A DNA stretch of 64,000 nt. Origin: Roseateles noduli. Lineage in GTDB: Bacteria; Pseudomonadota; Gammaproteobacteria; Burkholderiales; Burkholderiaceae_C. Where the stretch lies: NCBI GenBank assembly GCA_002205125.1, contig NIOE01000013.1:124001-188000 (forward strand), written 5' to 3'. The position numbers and the translations under genes were made by a program. The notes beneath the pieces were generated by a model. That model had not been told where the DNA came from. It searched no databases and was given only the letters and a program-made list of their open reading frames with translations. Shown here one piece after another: positions 8,601-15,119 of this stretch (positions within the stretch are counted from its first letter, which is position 1; the number at the start of each line of letters is the position of its first letter).

Positions 8601-10081
8601 CACCGGTCCAGCGGCTTCTCGATGGGGCCCTCCGCGGCGTCTTCTCCATAGATCTCCCGGGCGACGGCGACGCCGTCGTCATCGAAGACCCAGCGGTCGT
8701 CCGGCTGTCGCTCCGCCAGGGCGCGGGTTCCGACCAGGAACTGGTCCTCGGTCAGCGTTGCCTGTGTCGGCAGCAGCTGGCCCTGAAGGGGCATCTCGTC
8801 GCCGAAGACGGTCAGCATGAACTGGTCCAGCCGCTTCAGATGGGCGTCCTGATCGGCCAGCGGCTGCCTGCCGGGGATCGCCGTCAGGGCGGGCACTTGC
8901 AGCGTGGCCAGCAGCTTCCCTGCGCGCGCGATGAGGGCCACCTCTCCGGACTCCCGGGTCAGGCGCTGGTGCACGTCCGGCATCAGTGAGCGCAGCAAGG
9001 GCAGCGGTGATTCGTCGAGGGGGCGGGCGGTCTCTGCGACCCCGAGGGCCCCGGTCGCGTCCGTCGGTGCCAAGCCGATCAGTTGCACGAACGGCTTGCT
9101 GTCCTCGGTGAGGAGGCGATGCATCGGTGCAGGATGCCATTGCGCATCCGCGCGTTCCGATCCGGACAGGAAGGCCGGCACTTCGGAAATGCCCAGGTCG
9201 GACAGCCTGTTCACCGCCGGCCACAGGGCCTTGAGCGCCGCAACATGGCCCTGCGCGTCCGGATTCGCACGGACCGTCAGACGGTCCAGCCGGTCGAGGT
9301 CGAACAGCATCGGCTCATGGGCCAGCGCCGAGACCAGGAGGTAGGCGGTCAGACGTGCCGCCGCGACGCGACGCGCCAGCTCGAGGGACGGCGGCGCTGC
9401 GCCGTGCAACTGCCCCGTGAGATACGCGGTCGCCAGCAGGCCTTCCGCCAGCAACGCGCTGCCGCGATGCACGGACACCTTGACCGAGCGCAGGCGGCTC
9501 GGTGTCGCCTCGACGCCGTTGTCGCTCAGGTCCCCGATGCCCCAGCGGCGCACGAGGACGGACTCTCTCATCTTCTTCGGTTCGAGGATGGTGCCCCGGA
9601 GGGTGTCGAGGCGGTCTCCGCTGCCCTGCAGCCCGGCATAGTCGCCGTCGAGGGTGGCGGCCACCAGTCGCCCGGAGACCCGATCCAGGAAGGCCAGATC
9701 GACGGTGTCGAGCGAGGCGTCGTCCAGTTGCGCCGCCAGGTGGGCCGTCACCGCCTTGCGGAGCCGGGCGCGCTGCTCCGCCGTGGCCTCGGGAAGGTCG
9801 GCGCCCATCGGCGCCAGGGCATCGTGGACGGCTTGCAGCACGACCCGTATCCGGCCCTCCTCGGGATGCACCGGCTCCTCGATGAAGTCTGGCTGCAGCC
9901 GCAGGAAGGACTTGATCACGGGCATGGCGCCGGTCGGCGCCGCGGGGGGCGACACGGCGGTCGACGCCGGCGTCACGTCCCTGGACGTGCCGGGGGTGGG
10001 CAGGGTGGGCAGGGTGGGCAGGGTGACGTGCAGCGGGACGGCGTTCTTCCGACCGGAGGCGGGTGCGGTGGTGGGCAGCAT
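2660..10081 (-). CDS. Giant toxin-like protein: C80 cysteine protease domain plus TcdA/TcdB-type translocation domain
   Basis: A 2473-residue protein with no signal peptide or RTX repeats. Residues 1-50 are Pro/Thr-rich. Residues about 60-500 are helical and unrecognised, in the position where related toxins carry cargo. Residues about 510-700 resemble the peptidase C80 autoprocessing domain of MARTX and clostridial toxins: Asp567, His577 in LLVCGHGH, and Cys621 in SISLLSC. Residues about 800-1360 resemble the pore/translocation domain of TcdA/TcdB and Mcf/FitD-type toxins, with a long hydrophobic stretch (about 940-995) and a glycine-rich strand LIGGGGRCTIALP (1250-1262) where TcdB has a similar one. 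The last 1100 residues are unrecognised and lack clostridial choline-binding repeats. I see no glycosyltransferase. The ATG at 10081 has GGAG six bases upstream. The gene follows srkA on the same strand after 178 bp. Family placement is by remembered motif similarity; the toxin role is inferred. Confidence 0.8.
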   Translation of the reverse strand: MLPTTAPASGRKNAVPLHVTLPTLPTLPTPGTSRDVTPASTAVSPPAAPTGAMPVIKSFLRLQPDFIEEPVHPEEGRIRVVLQAVHDALAPMGADLPEATAEQRARLRKAVTAHLAAQLDDASLDTVDLAFLDRVSGRLVAATLDGDYAGLQGSGDRLDTLRGTILEPKKMRESVLVRRWGIGDLSDNGVEATPSRLRSVKVSVHRGSALLAEGLLATAYLTGQLHGAAPPSLELARRVAAARLTAYLLVSALAHEPMLFDLDRLDRLTVRANPDAQGHVAALKALWPAVNRLSDLGISEVPAFLSGSERADAQWHPAPMHRLLTEDSKPFVQLIGLAPTDATGALGVAETARPLDESPLPLLRSLMPDVHQRLTRESGEVALIARAGKLLATLQVPALTAIPGRQPLADQDAHLKRLDQFMLTVFGDEMPLQGQLLPTQATLTEDQFLVGTRALAERQPDDRWVFDDDGVAVAREIYGEDAAEGPIEKPLDRWVRLKSREPRPAAVAVGTELVRVFIQMENDRVMLETGRDLSAAHPNRVVWVQSHPDGTFRVIRGQSLLDGSGPDTRFKLLVCGHGHTSTQTRERLLSNRTAAGLAEELSRLMPQLRIRSVESISLLSCALETTVEQRSFGHEFVRGVTALGAADMETTVYADYVLSRRGSTHFRKYTQLHDNAPMRSCAAGKTWIFRVDPDGGSVSVRDKFPNGDDGVDVPVSCCSILKLRAHPETTGRSLALTDAGAAAWSRLRGRFREVVAQHRPAGMHLVPSLTLKEDGPAVLTYLRLGTGEAQTREVVAPADIAVLRAGFSAITSGLADIRDQGVDVGAPNNRLDLLNLGMLALMLSDLAADGSTGDAFQEALWYLGVTQGGFQLSADAAAMASVIVRAAGRNDATSLGLLVNSTENLSKALTAVSRLAQAGTIATDVARLIDSLGVGNRARVTQAAVQVGLDAAGLALVGVAAAADLAGLVLLAAVAEGLAVPLQGLIVGIAALNAAVTDEIGRLNNNLGPLKQIDKGYGEPLVRAGLHPQHPEQQALLVNGLAPLRRIDFVKGTVTFADVTVGGSALHRNQLYWQGGSHRLHDWWISDNADHQAGYARHGQELDLWTLLRRGDRPTSPKVPLSKPLRDPDLVLGLVTPPNMAIHFDQYSSSRAGGDFALLGDPLIEQMQENSGASFVGDYVSSSSFARSADLWRFEQKPTLLEVALDDQPRMLALPGKFEDQRGLFVFSDPRSIDQRTLRPLNQSQVHVRLIGGGGRCTIALPPDGAVRNPVRILPSPHTREVWTMLLRGGLLGGGKPMAFLDGGVAGFSIAGQEFHFEALNNAIVQIADPLVPGARLIVDVQRKTASLVLTLPPWTGSLDPAAALTRAIDLLSAPEEVRTGAIPPMFRSDATGRPPGLVQLVSRLETGELLSGLLDPATGATLLYGAHHLLLLEQPRPGMPPPAWQRYALKGGELSLSDDKRPSVRYDGGRNFGPITYTYQKEIQRFVRDRLAITDAGKQALMTWSSAHPGWTRDDLRRFLTSELAAGVELAGPGNNEATPVDFVDFYYQNIEGRLPTEGWTAMALWSRLDRLRQGAATDGPVPLDGDPALGKDMVRAGLATFPQTGAVAAADVDRALQWLVLSHSQATGAYGSWSDLHPPAPPLTLQERTDLVMLRTRLADLLDQHRKASNGSPWIKLGDTPQTSESMAHRLRDADVDIRIDALDLAPASRATDRSGPTDFYDVQEPSLRLFMHDVTDRLERDAATVQQLRGVQPPGPSDTPLQASLTRLAASRAVAASHGAPVSPVPAEVLEQVRRAGLTFWSPAVDESSVSDTGTRELERYTASGTTRLGRVSYVSDGGVIDDATLRWWRAQAATQGLLPDAWYACHARPDSPMEILLRPAAAEALRERLIRLRTHADKMNLSAMPLHDDAILRGQLLTALRRLLPDARAAKVVGQDTAVPGDVVRFVDDQGRGHYALMRRPDTNMLQLHRDPAALRGNPFWAYLCPVEDLDEHLRPPLAPPSDSPAVIDPAAYFSWSLDDPKPVLGGVYLYRNPYSQRDELFRLQRVNAKALPTDRPYDYFPVDGSSSADWHYLGNSESLSASELGAMANGPTPLKPQTFSVGLLEWWSERLTQGGGDYRNFRLEPEALEATTWGSSTFRLEESGTLYVGLDDNDATTFRLSDDPEFKLWRERFVNGRTAPRWLLIQGNGREIDLDGATSLGIPEIVILDEPGEISRRVDLDDRGPGNAEVFYEGRDLLIHEDSVGQLIRIRNALASATALPFDDEWTTGVQVTGQGGTRRLLWPELDSSLRLPMMALHGSTLDVVRRGIDLRITDAGQWSRMTVPDVFTFSDGRYSASPSGDDEALLRFPTTDGRWRLGRLSAPLIAAMGAGADTSRQWALVRDDEHALAFLEAVETPPADATGTRNRWSLAGAKLSEVMAAATPGSGSGLAPRWVPSDGLIANGTVVVPPRAARTATLTPAALTPTA
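9994..10020. repeat. Three tandem 9-bp units encoding LPT repeats
   Basis: GGGTGGGCA is repeated exactly three times on the plus strand. On the coding strand it gives the LPTLPTLPTP segment around residues 21-30 of the large toxin-like protein. The unit is a multiple of three, so copy-number change would alter length without breaking the frame. Confidence 0.85.
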
Positions 10082-10259
10082 GGTGAGCTCCAGAACGAGG
10101 GAGCTGCTTCAGTCATGCCGATGAAGGTGGCGCGCGGCGGGCGGCCGGCCGCCTGAATCGGTGGGACGGGGGGCGGACCCCGACCGGAATGCGAGTCGCG
10201 GGCCCTGATGCCGGTCAGCGCTGCGCTGCGCGTCCGACCCCGCGCAGCGGTCGCACGAC

Positions 10260-11273
10260 TCAGCCGTGCCAGCCGTCGGCCGGCCGGGCTTGCGTCTGCA
10301 TGGCGTCGAGCTGCTCCCGCAGCTTCACGACCTGGTCGCTCCAGTAGTTGGGCGTGCCGAACCAGGGGAAGGCCGCGGGGAAGGCCGGGTCGTCCCAGCG
10401 GCGTGCCAGCCAGGCGCTGTGATGGATCATCCGCTGCGTGCGCAGCGCCTCGACCAGCTTGAGCTCGCGCCAGTCGAATTCGCGCACGCTCTCGTAGCCG
10501 TCGAGCAGCGCGTCCAGCTGGCGACGCGCCGCCTCGGGCTCGCCCGACAGCAGCATCCACAGGTCCTGCACCGCCGGCCCTTGCACGGCGTCGTCGAGGT
10601 CCACGAAATGCGGGCCGCGATCCGGCGTCCACAGGATGTTGCCGGGATGGCAGTCGCCGTGCAGGCGCAGTGCCCGGCGATCGGGCAGCGCCTCGAAGGC
10701 GGCATCGATCGCGTCGATGCAGCGCGCTGCTGCGTCGTGCCAGTTGGCCGCGACTTCCGGCGCCAGCGTGTCATGCGCGCGCAGCCAGTCGCGTGCCTCC
10801 CGCGCCGGCGCGGCGCTGTTCCAGGACAGCCGATGCGCGAAGGGCTCGCGCTGGCCGACCTCGTGCAGTCGCGCGAGCAGCCGGCCGATCCAGCGCAGCA
10901 CCTCGGGATCCTCCAGCTCCGGCGCTCGGCCGCCCTGGCGCGGCGTCACCGCGAACCGCTGCCCCTTGAAGTGGCCGAGCGTCCCGGTGACGCCGTCGGT
11001 CGTCAGCGGCAGCGCCGCGACCACGGGCACCTCGGCGTCGGCCAGCGCCTGGGCGAAGGCGTGCTCCTCCAGGATCTGCGCATCGCTCCAGCGGCCCGGC
11101 CGGTAGAACTTCGCGACCACCGCCGCCCCGTCCTCCAGATGGGCCATCAGCACGCGGTTCTCGTACGAGTTCAGCTGCAGCAGCCGGCCGTCGGGGCGAA
11201 GCCCCGCATGCTCCAGCGCGTCGAGCATCAGTTCGGGGGTCAGGAGGCCGAAGCCGGCCGTCATGTCAGTCAT
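10260..11273 (-). CDS. srkA: Stress response kinase A (RdoA/YihE type)
   Basis: A 337-residue protein of the aminoglycoside-phosphotransferase-like kinase fold. The start LLTPELMLDALEHAGLRPDG and LNSYENRVL match the SrkA/YihE family. The catalytic loop HGDCHPGNILW lies near residue 215 and the metal-binding VDLDDAVQGPAVQDLW near residue 235. In E. coli SrkA is a cytoplasmic Ser/Thr kinase of the Cpx stress regulon that counters stress-induced death. The length is close to the E. coli protein (328). It lies upstream of the toxin-like gene on the same strand. A 9-bp hairpin (10224-10249) follows its stop but has no T-run. Confidence 0.9.
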   Translation of the reverse strand: MTDMTAGFGLLTPELMLDALEHAGLRPDGRLLQLNSYENRVLMAHLEDGAAVVAKFYRPGRWSDAQILEEHAFAQALADAEVPVVAALPLTTDGVTGTLGHFKGQRFAVTPRQGGRAPELEDPEVLRWIGRLLARLHEVGQREPFAHRLSWNSAAPAREARDWLRAHDTLAPEVAANWHDAAARCIDAIDAAFEALPDRRALRLHGDCHPGNILWTPDRGPHFVDLDDAVQGPAVQDLWMLLSGEPEAARRQLDALLDGYESVREFDWRELKLVEALRTQRMIHHSAWLARRWDDPAFPAAFPWFGTPNYWSDQVVKLREQLDAMQTQARPADGWHG

Positions 11274-11344
11274 CGGAGCGGAGAGGACAGCAAAAACGGC
11301 GCCGTGGCGCCGTCGTGTCCTCGAAGAGCGGGCAGGGGCGTAGC

Positions 11345-12289
11345 TTAGCGCCGCCCGTAGCGGGGCGTGTCGACCACCACGCCGCCGATGTCGGGGTCCG
11401 GGAGCTCGCTGGGCAAGGTCGGGAAGTCGCGGCCGAACTGCGAGTCGCGGAACTGGGAGTCGCGGAACTGCGCCTCACGCCCCAGGGTGTCGCGCGCATG
11501 CGGGTCGCGCAGCTGGGAGTCGCGGAAGGCCGCGGCGTCCTGCGCGCCGGCGCGCGGACGGTAGCCGCGGGCGCGCGGCTCCGCGGGCGGCAGCGGCGCC
11601 TGCATCGATTCGCCTCCGAAGGCGTCGTAGCGGCTGTCCGGCGCGAAGAAGGAATCGCTGAACACCGGCGAGTCGTTCCAGAGCGTGTTGCGCGCGGTCG
11701 CCGGCGCGGCGGGGGCCGCGCGACGCGGCGCGACCGGCGGGGTGCTCGGCAGGTGCGAGGCGCCGGCGCGCGGCATCGCGGCCATGCCGGCGCGGCTGCC
11801 CTGGTTGCTGTAGGGCACGAGCAGTTGCAATTCGGTCGCGGTGGGCAGGTTGTCCACCGATGAGCGCAGGTAGCGGATGCGGCAGGCGGCCAGCACCGCC
11901 TGCTTGATCTGCAGGCTGCGCGCGGAGCCCGGGCGGTCGGTCTCGATGTCGATCGCCGCCAGCACGCGGCCGTTGGGGCTGCAGATCGCGAAGTTCACGC
12001 TGATGCCGCCGAGCAGCTCATACCAGTAGCGCACGTCGCGCGCCTCGGTCGGCTGGCAGAAGCGCACCATGGGCAGCTTGCACATGACGACGTGGTGGGG
12101 CAGTGCCTCGCGCAGCAGGCGGAAGACGCGGCGTTCGTCGGCGCTGAAGACCGGACGGGCGTTGAGCGACCACTCCGTGGGCAGCGGCTTGCGCTCGCGG
12201 CGCGGGCGCCGCAGCAGGAGCGCGGCGGCCAGCCCCAGGACTGCCAGCGCCGACAGCCCCGCGATGATCCACGGAAGCAGGTTCTGCAT
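11345..12289 (-). CDS. DUF2726 domain membrane protein
   Basis: The 314-residue protein starts at the ATG at 12289 (MQNLLPWIIAGLSALAV); an in-frame TTG lies 15 bases upstream. One transmembrane helix (about residues 5-27) is followed by a basic stretch and a cytoplasmic DUF2726 domain (about 45-165), with the family features NARPVFSADERRVFRLLREA and VLAAIDIET. DUF2726 has a nuclease-like fold in related proteins, but its function is unknown. The tail from about 170 is Pro/Ala/Arg-rich and near residues 265-300 carries repeated FRDSQ/LRD units that look disordered. It lies 71 bp upstream of srkA on the same strand. Confidence 0.8.
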   Translation of the reverse strand: MQNLLPWIIAGLSALAVLGLAAALLLRRPRRERKPLPTEWSLNARPVFSADERRVFRLLREALPHHVVMCKLPMVRFCQPTEARDVRYWYELLGGISVNFAICSPNGRVLAAIDIETDRPGSARSLQIKQAVLAACRIRYLRSSVDNLPTATELQLLVPYSNQGSRAGMAAMPRAGASHLPSTPPVAPRRAAPAAPATARNTLWNDSPVFSDSFFAPDSRYDAFGGESMQAPLPPAEPRARGYRPRAGAQDAAAFRDSQLRDPHARDTLGREAQFRDSQFRDSQFGRDFPTLPSELPDPDIGGVVVDTPRYGRR

Positions 12290-12528
12290 ACCCAATGAGC
12301 CCAATCAGCTGGACGGACCGTACGGATGGCGCTCGAGGGCGCCGGAGGACGCACGGGAGCAGCGAATCAGACACACCGTACCGGGCGAATCGCGGGAATG
12401 TAGCGGAAAGGCGTTACAAATTGCATCAGAACTGACCCCCGATACCCCCTGGAATCGGGTGGGCGCCCCGGGAATGAAATCGGTACCTGTGCGAACAGCG
12501 TGCCGCCTATGGTTCCTTGGCGCCTGGT

Positions 12529-13281
12529 TCAGCGCTTGGATCCGGGGTCGTCGGAGCGGTCCCGCACCTTGCGGATGCGGGACTTCACCTCGGCCACGCC
12601 GTCCAGGAAGTCGCCCACGGTGCGCATGTGGCGCTTGAACTGGAAGTCCCATTCGGCCATGTGACGCTCCAGCGCCTCGTCGACGTGGGAGGAGACGGAG
12701 TCCGGCGGCAGGCGCAGCCAGGCTTCGGACTCCCCGCCGTCGCGCTCGACGGTCGCGCCGGCGTTGCGGGCGATCTTGAGCATGGGAGCGTTCTCGCTGA
12801 GCGCGTGGATGAACAGGGTGTCGATGCCGCGGTTGCGCGCGTGCAGCGAGGCGCGTTCGAAGAGCCGGCCGCCGAAGCCCTTGCCCCGCGCGGAGGTCGC
12901 GACCGAGACGCCGAACTCCGCCATCGCCGGACGGCCCTTGATCTGCGGCGCCGGCGCATAGGCCAGGTGGGCCACGGCGATCAGCTGCAGGCGACGGTTG
13001 AAGATGCCCAGCACCTCGTCGCGGACGAGGTCCAGGCCGGTCACGTACTTCTCGATCTGTTCGTCGCGGGCCGGATAACCGAAGCGCAGGTAGCGGTCGC
13101 GCTCGCCCAGCGCCAGCAGGTGCTGCAGGATGCGCTTGCGGTGGCGTTTGCCCAGCGAGCGGATCGGCACCCAGCCGGTCCAGCGCGCCAGCATCGCGCG
13201 CGGGCTCCAGCGGGAGGGTGGCGTCGCCTCCGGCGCCTTCGGCTGAGGCTGGGGCGGACGGGGATCGGGCGGGGTGGGCAT
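12529..13281 (-). CDS. GNAT family N-acetyltransferase
   Basis: A 250-residue protein starting at the ATG at 13281 (MPTPPDPRPPQPQPKAPEAT). After a Pro-rich N-terminus, residues about 45-200 form a GNAT domain. AEFGVSVATSARGKGFGGRLFERA supplies the acetyl-CoA pyrophosphate loop (ARGKGFGGRL), and ARNAGATVERDGGESEAWLRLP resembles the last strands of the fold. Substrate cannot be told from sequence; small molecules and protein N-termini are both possible. The frame stays open upstream through the rplM-rpsI region on the opposite strand, but that extension is antisense to essential genes and is not taken as coding. Confidence 0.85.
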   Translation of the reverse strand: MPTPPDPRPPQPQPKAPEATPPSRWSPRAMLARWTGWVPIRSLGKRHRKRILQHLLALGERDRYLRFGYPARDEQIEKYVTGLDLVRDEVLGIFNRRLQLIAVAHLAYAPAPQIKGRPAMAEFGVSVATSARGKGFGGRLFERASLHARNRGIDTLFIHALSENAPMLKIARNAGATVERDGGESEAWLRLPPDSVSSHVDEALERHMAEWDFQFKRHMRTVGDFLDGVAEVKSRIRKVRDRSDDPGSKR

Positions 13282-13359
13282 GGCGGGCTTGGCGATGGGG
13301 AGGGATGCTAGCGGGGAACAGCGCCGAAGCCTGTCCGGAGGCGCAACAACAGCCGGCAT

Positions 13360-13388
13360 TTGGGCTTTCGGGCGGGTTCTGCTAGACT
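13360..13388 (+). promoter_or_regulatory. Sigma-70-like promoter for rplM-rpsI
   Basis: TTGGGC (13360-13365) and TAGACT (13383-13388) are separated by exactly 17 bases and lie about 143 bp before the rplM ATG. The transcript would have a leader of roughly 135 nt, long enough for autogenous control of the kind known for ribosomal protein operons; no specific leader structure was recognised. Confidence 0.6.
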
Positions 13389-13530
13389 CGTCGGCTTTCC
13401 CGTTTCCAAGGCAGCGGGGGAACGTCCGTGAGAGGCCGCAGCGAATCACTTTGACCGTGACATCGCAAACAAGCGTGCACCGAGCGTACGGGGGCAGATC
13501 GCCCGAAGTTTCGCCTTTTGAAAGAATCTC

Positions 13531-13959
13531 ATGAAGACCTTCAGCGCCAAGCCGGCCGAAGTGACGCACGAGTGGTTTGTGATTGACGCCACCGACAAGG
13601 TGCTCGGACGTGTTGCCAGCGAAGTGGCACTCCGTTTGCGCGGCAAGCACAAGGCCATCTACACGCCTCACGTCGATACCGGTGACTTCATCGTCATCAT
13701 CAACGCCGAGAAGCTGCGCGTCACTGGCAACAAGGCCACGGACAAGGTGTACTACCGTCACTCGGGTTTCCCGGGCGGCATCTACGCCACCAAGTTCAAG
13801 GACATGCAAGCCAAGCATCCGGGCCGCGCCCTGGAGAAGGCCGTCAAGGGCATGCTGCCCAAGGGCCCGCTCGGCTACGCGATGATCAAGAAGCTGAAGG
13901 TGTATGCGGGCGACACGCATCCGCACACCGCCCAGCAGCCCAAGGCGCTGGAAATCTAA
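13531..13959 (+). CDS. rplM: 50S ribosomal protein L13
   Basis: A 142-residue protein, the standard bacterial L13 length. Conserved features include [38 protein letters not shown], the YRHSGFPGG segment and the HPHTAQQPK end. L13 is an early-assembly large-subunit protein. The ribosome binding site is weak (GAAAGAA). It is followed after 9 bp by rpsI, forming the usual two-gene operon. Confidence 0.99.
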   Translation: MKTFSAKPAEVTHEWFVIDATDKVLGRVASEVALRLRGKHKAIYTPHVDTGDFIVIINAEKLRVTGNKATDKVYYRHSGFPGGIYATKFKDMQAKHPGRALEKAVKGMLPKGPLGYAMIKKLKVYAGDTHPHTAQQPKALEI

Positions 13960-13968
13960 GGAGCGGAG

Positions 13969-14361
13969 ATGATCGGAAACTGGAACTACGGTACCGGCCG
14001 TCGCAAGTCGTCTGTGGCTCGTGTCTTCATCAAGAAGGGCACTGGCCAGATCACGGTCAACGGCCGCACGATCGAGCAGTACTTCGGCCGTCAAACGTCC
14101 ATCATGATTTCGCGCCAGCCTCTGCTGCTGACGAACAATGGTGAAGCGTTCGACATCAAGGTCAACGTGCACGGCGGCGGCGAGTCCGGCCAGGCCGGTG
14201 CGGTCCGCCTGGGTATCACCCGCGCGCTGATCGACTACGACGCGGCCCTGAAGCCCGAACTGAGCCGCGCTGGCTTCGTCACGCGTGATGCGCGTGAAGT
14301 CGAGCGTAAGAAGGTCGGTCTGCACGGCGCCCGTCGCCGGAAGCAGTTCAGCAAGCGCTGA
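13969..14361 (+). CDS. rpsI: 30S ribosomal protein S9
   Basis: A 130-residue S9 protein: [15 protein letters not shown] near the start, a [15 protein letters not shown] segment, and the basic C-terminus [14 protein letters not shown] that reaches the P-site tRNA. An AAGGAG ribosome binding site lies just upstream of the ATG, in contrast to the weak site before rplM. The operon ends with an intrinsic terminator 60 bp downstream. Confidence 0.99.
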   Translation: MIGNWNYGTGRRKSSVARVFIKKGTGQITVNGRTIEQYFGRQTSIMISRQPLLLTNNGEAFDIKVNVHGGGESGQAGAVRLGITRALIDYDAALKPELSRAGFVTRDAREVERKKVGLHGARRRKQFSKR

Positions 14362-14421
14362 TCGACTTCCGCCCATCGATGGCATCCGGGTTGGGATGTC
14401 ATCGGTGGCGAAAGCTCAAGG

Positions 14422-14454
14422 ACAAGGCCGCTGCTTCAGCGGCCTTGTTTTTTT
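14422..14454 (+). terminator. Intrinsic terminator of rplM-rpsI
   Basis: A perfect 12-bp stem (ACAAGGCCGCTG with its complement), a 3-base loop CTT and a run of six or more T residues. Confidence 0.93.
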
Positions 14455-14591
14455 GGCGGTTCTTTCTTTCCGCCTTGTTTTTTGTTCGTCAGGGTGCATA
14501 TCCTGCCGAAGGGGCTTATCTCCAAGGATCCGCAGTCGATGCGGGGGCTTTGAGATAATCCCGCCATTCCTCCGACACAACAGGATCCACG

Positions 14592-14966
14592 ATGAGCGCA
14601 GTCCTCGAAACCACCTCCACCGATCTGGGCGGCATGCCGGCTCCGCTGGTCTTCACCGACAGCGCGGCTGAGAAGGTGCGCGAACTGGTGCTGGAAGAAG
14701 GCAATCCGGAACTGAAGCTGCGCGTGTTCGTGCAGGGCGGCGGTTGCTCCGGCTTCCAGTACGGCTTCACCTTCGATGAGGCCGTCAACGACGACGACAC
14801 GCAGATGGCCAAGAATGGCGTGACGCTGCTGATCGACGCGATGAGCCTGCAGTACCTGGTCGGCGCCGAGATCGACTACAAGGAAGACCTGCAAGGCGCC
14901 CAGTTCGTGATCAAGAATCCGAACGCGCAGACGACCTGCGGGTGCGGGTCCAGCTTCTCCGTCTGA
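14592..14966 (+). CDS. erpA: Iron-sulfur cluster insertion protein ErpA
   Basis: A 124-residue A-type carrier protein. The three conserved cysteines are present in [11 protein letters not shown] (residue about 52) and in the C-terminal [11 protein letters not shown]. ErpA delivers Fe-S clusters to apoproteins. The sequence [20 protein letters not shown] is the usual family N-terminus. The gene has its own terminator downstream. Its place between rpsI and anmK is common in Burkholderiales as far as I recall. Confidence 0.97.
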   Translation: MSAVLETTSTDLGGMPAPLVFTDSAAEKVRELVLEEGNPELKLRVFVQGGGCSGFQYGFTFDEAVNDDDTQMAKNGVTLLIDAMSLQYLVGAEIDYKEDLQGAQFVIKNPNAQTTCGCGSSFSV

Positions 14967-15015
14967 ACGGCGCAAGCCTCGGGCTTGTCGGAAGCCTCGG
15001 CCTTCGGGCCGAATG

Positions 15016-15048
15016 ACAAGGACCGCCTTCGGGCGGTCTTGTCGTTTC
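15016..15048 (+). terminator. Terminator after erpA
   Basis: GACCGCC (15021-15027) pairs with GGCGGTC (15032-15038) across a TTCG loop. The stem is extended by ACAA/TTGT with one bulge, and followed by a short T-rich stretch. Since anmK ends convergently at 15120, it may serve both directions. Confidence 0.7.
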
Positions 15049-15119
15049 TGGAACCCACCCTTGGCCACCAAGGCATTGGCCGATCGGCGGTGTGGCCAGG
15101 CGGCCGATGAGGCGGGTGA

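Noticed and set aside
8580-9900. Glycosyltransferase domain in the toxin-like N-terminus
   Set aside because: No convincing DXD motif in a GT-A context; acidic stretches such as FDDDG are not in the expected setting.
2660-10081. RTX repeats or a type I secretion signal in the toxin-like protein
   Set aside because: No GGXGXDXUX nonapeptide repeats, and no type I secretion genes nearby.
10224-10249. Hairpin after srkA as an intrinsic terminator
   Set aside because: A 9-bp stem is present but no T-run follows in either direction.
12529-14385. Long minus-strand open frame extending the acetyltransferase to 618 residues
   Set aside because: The extra part is antisense to rplM and rpsI, and the acetyltransferase has a natural ATG at 13281.
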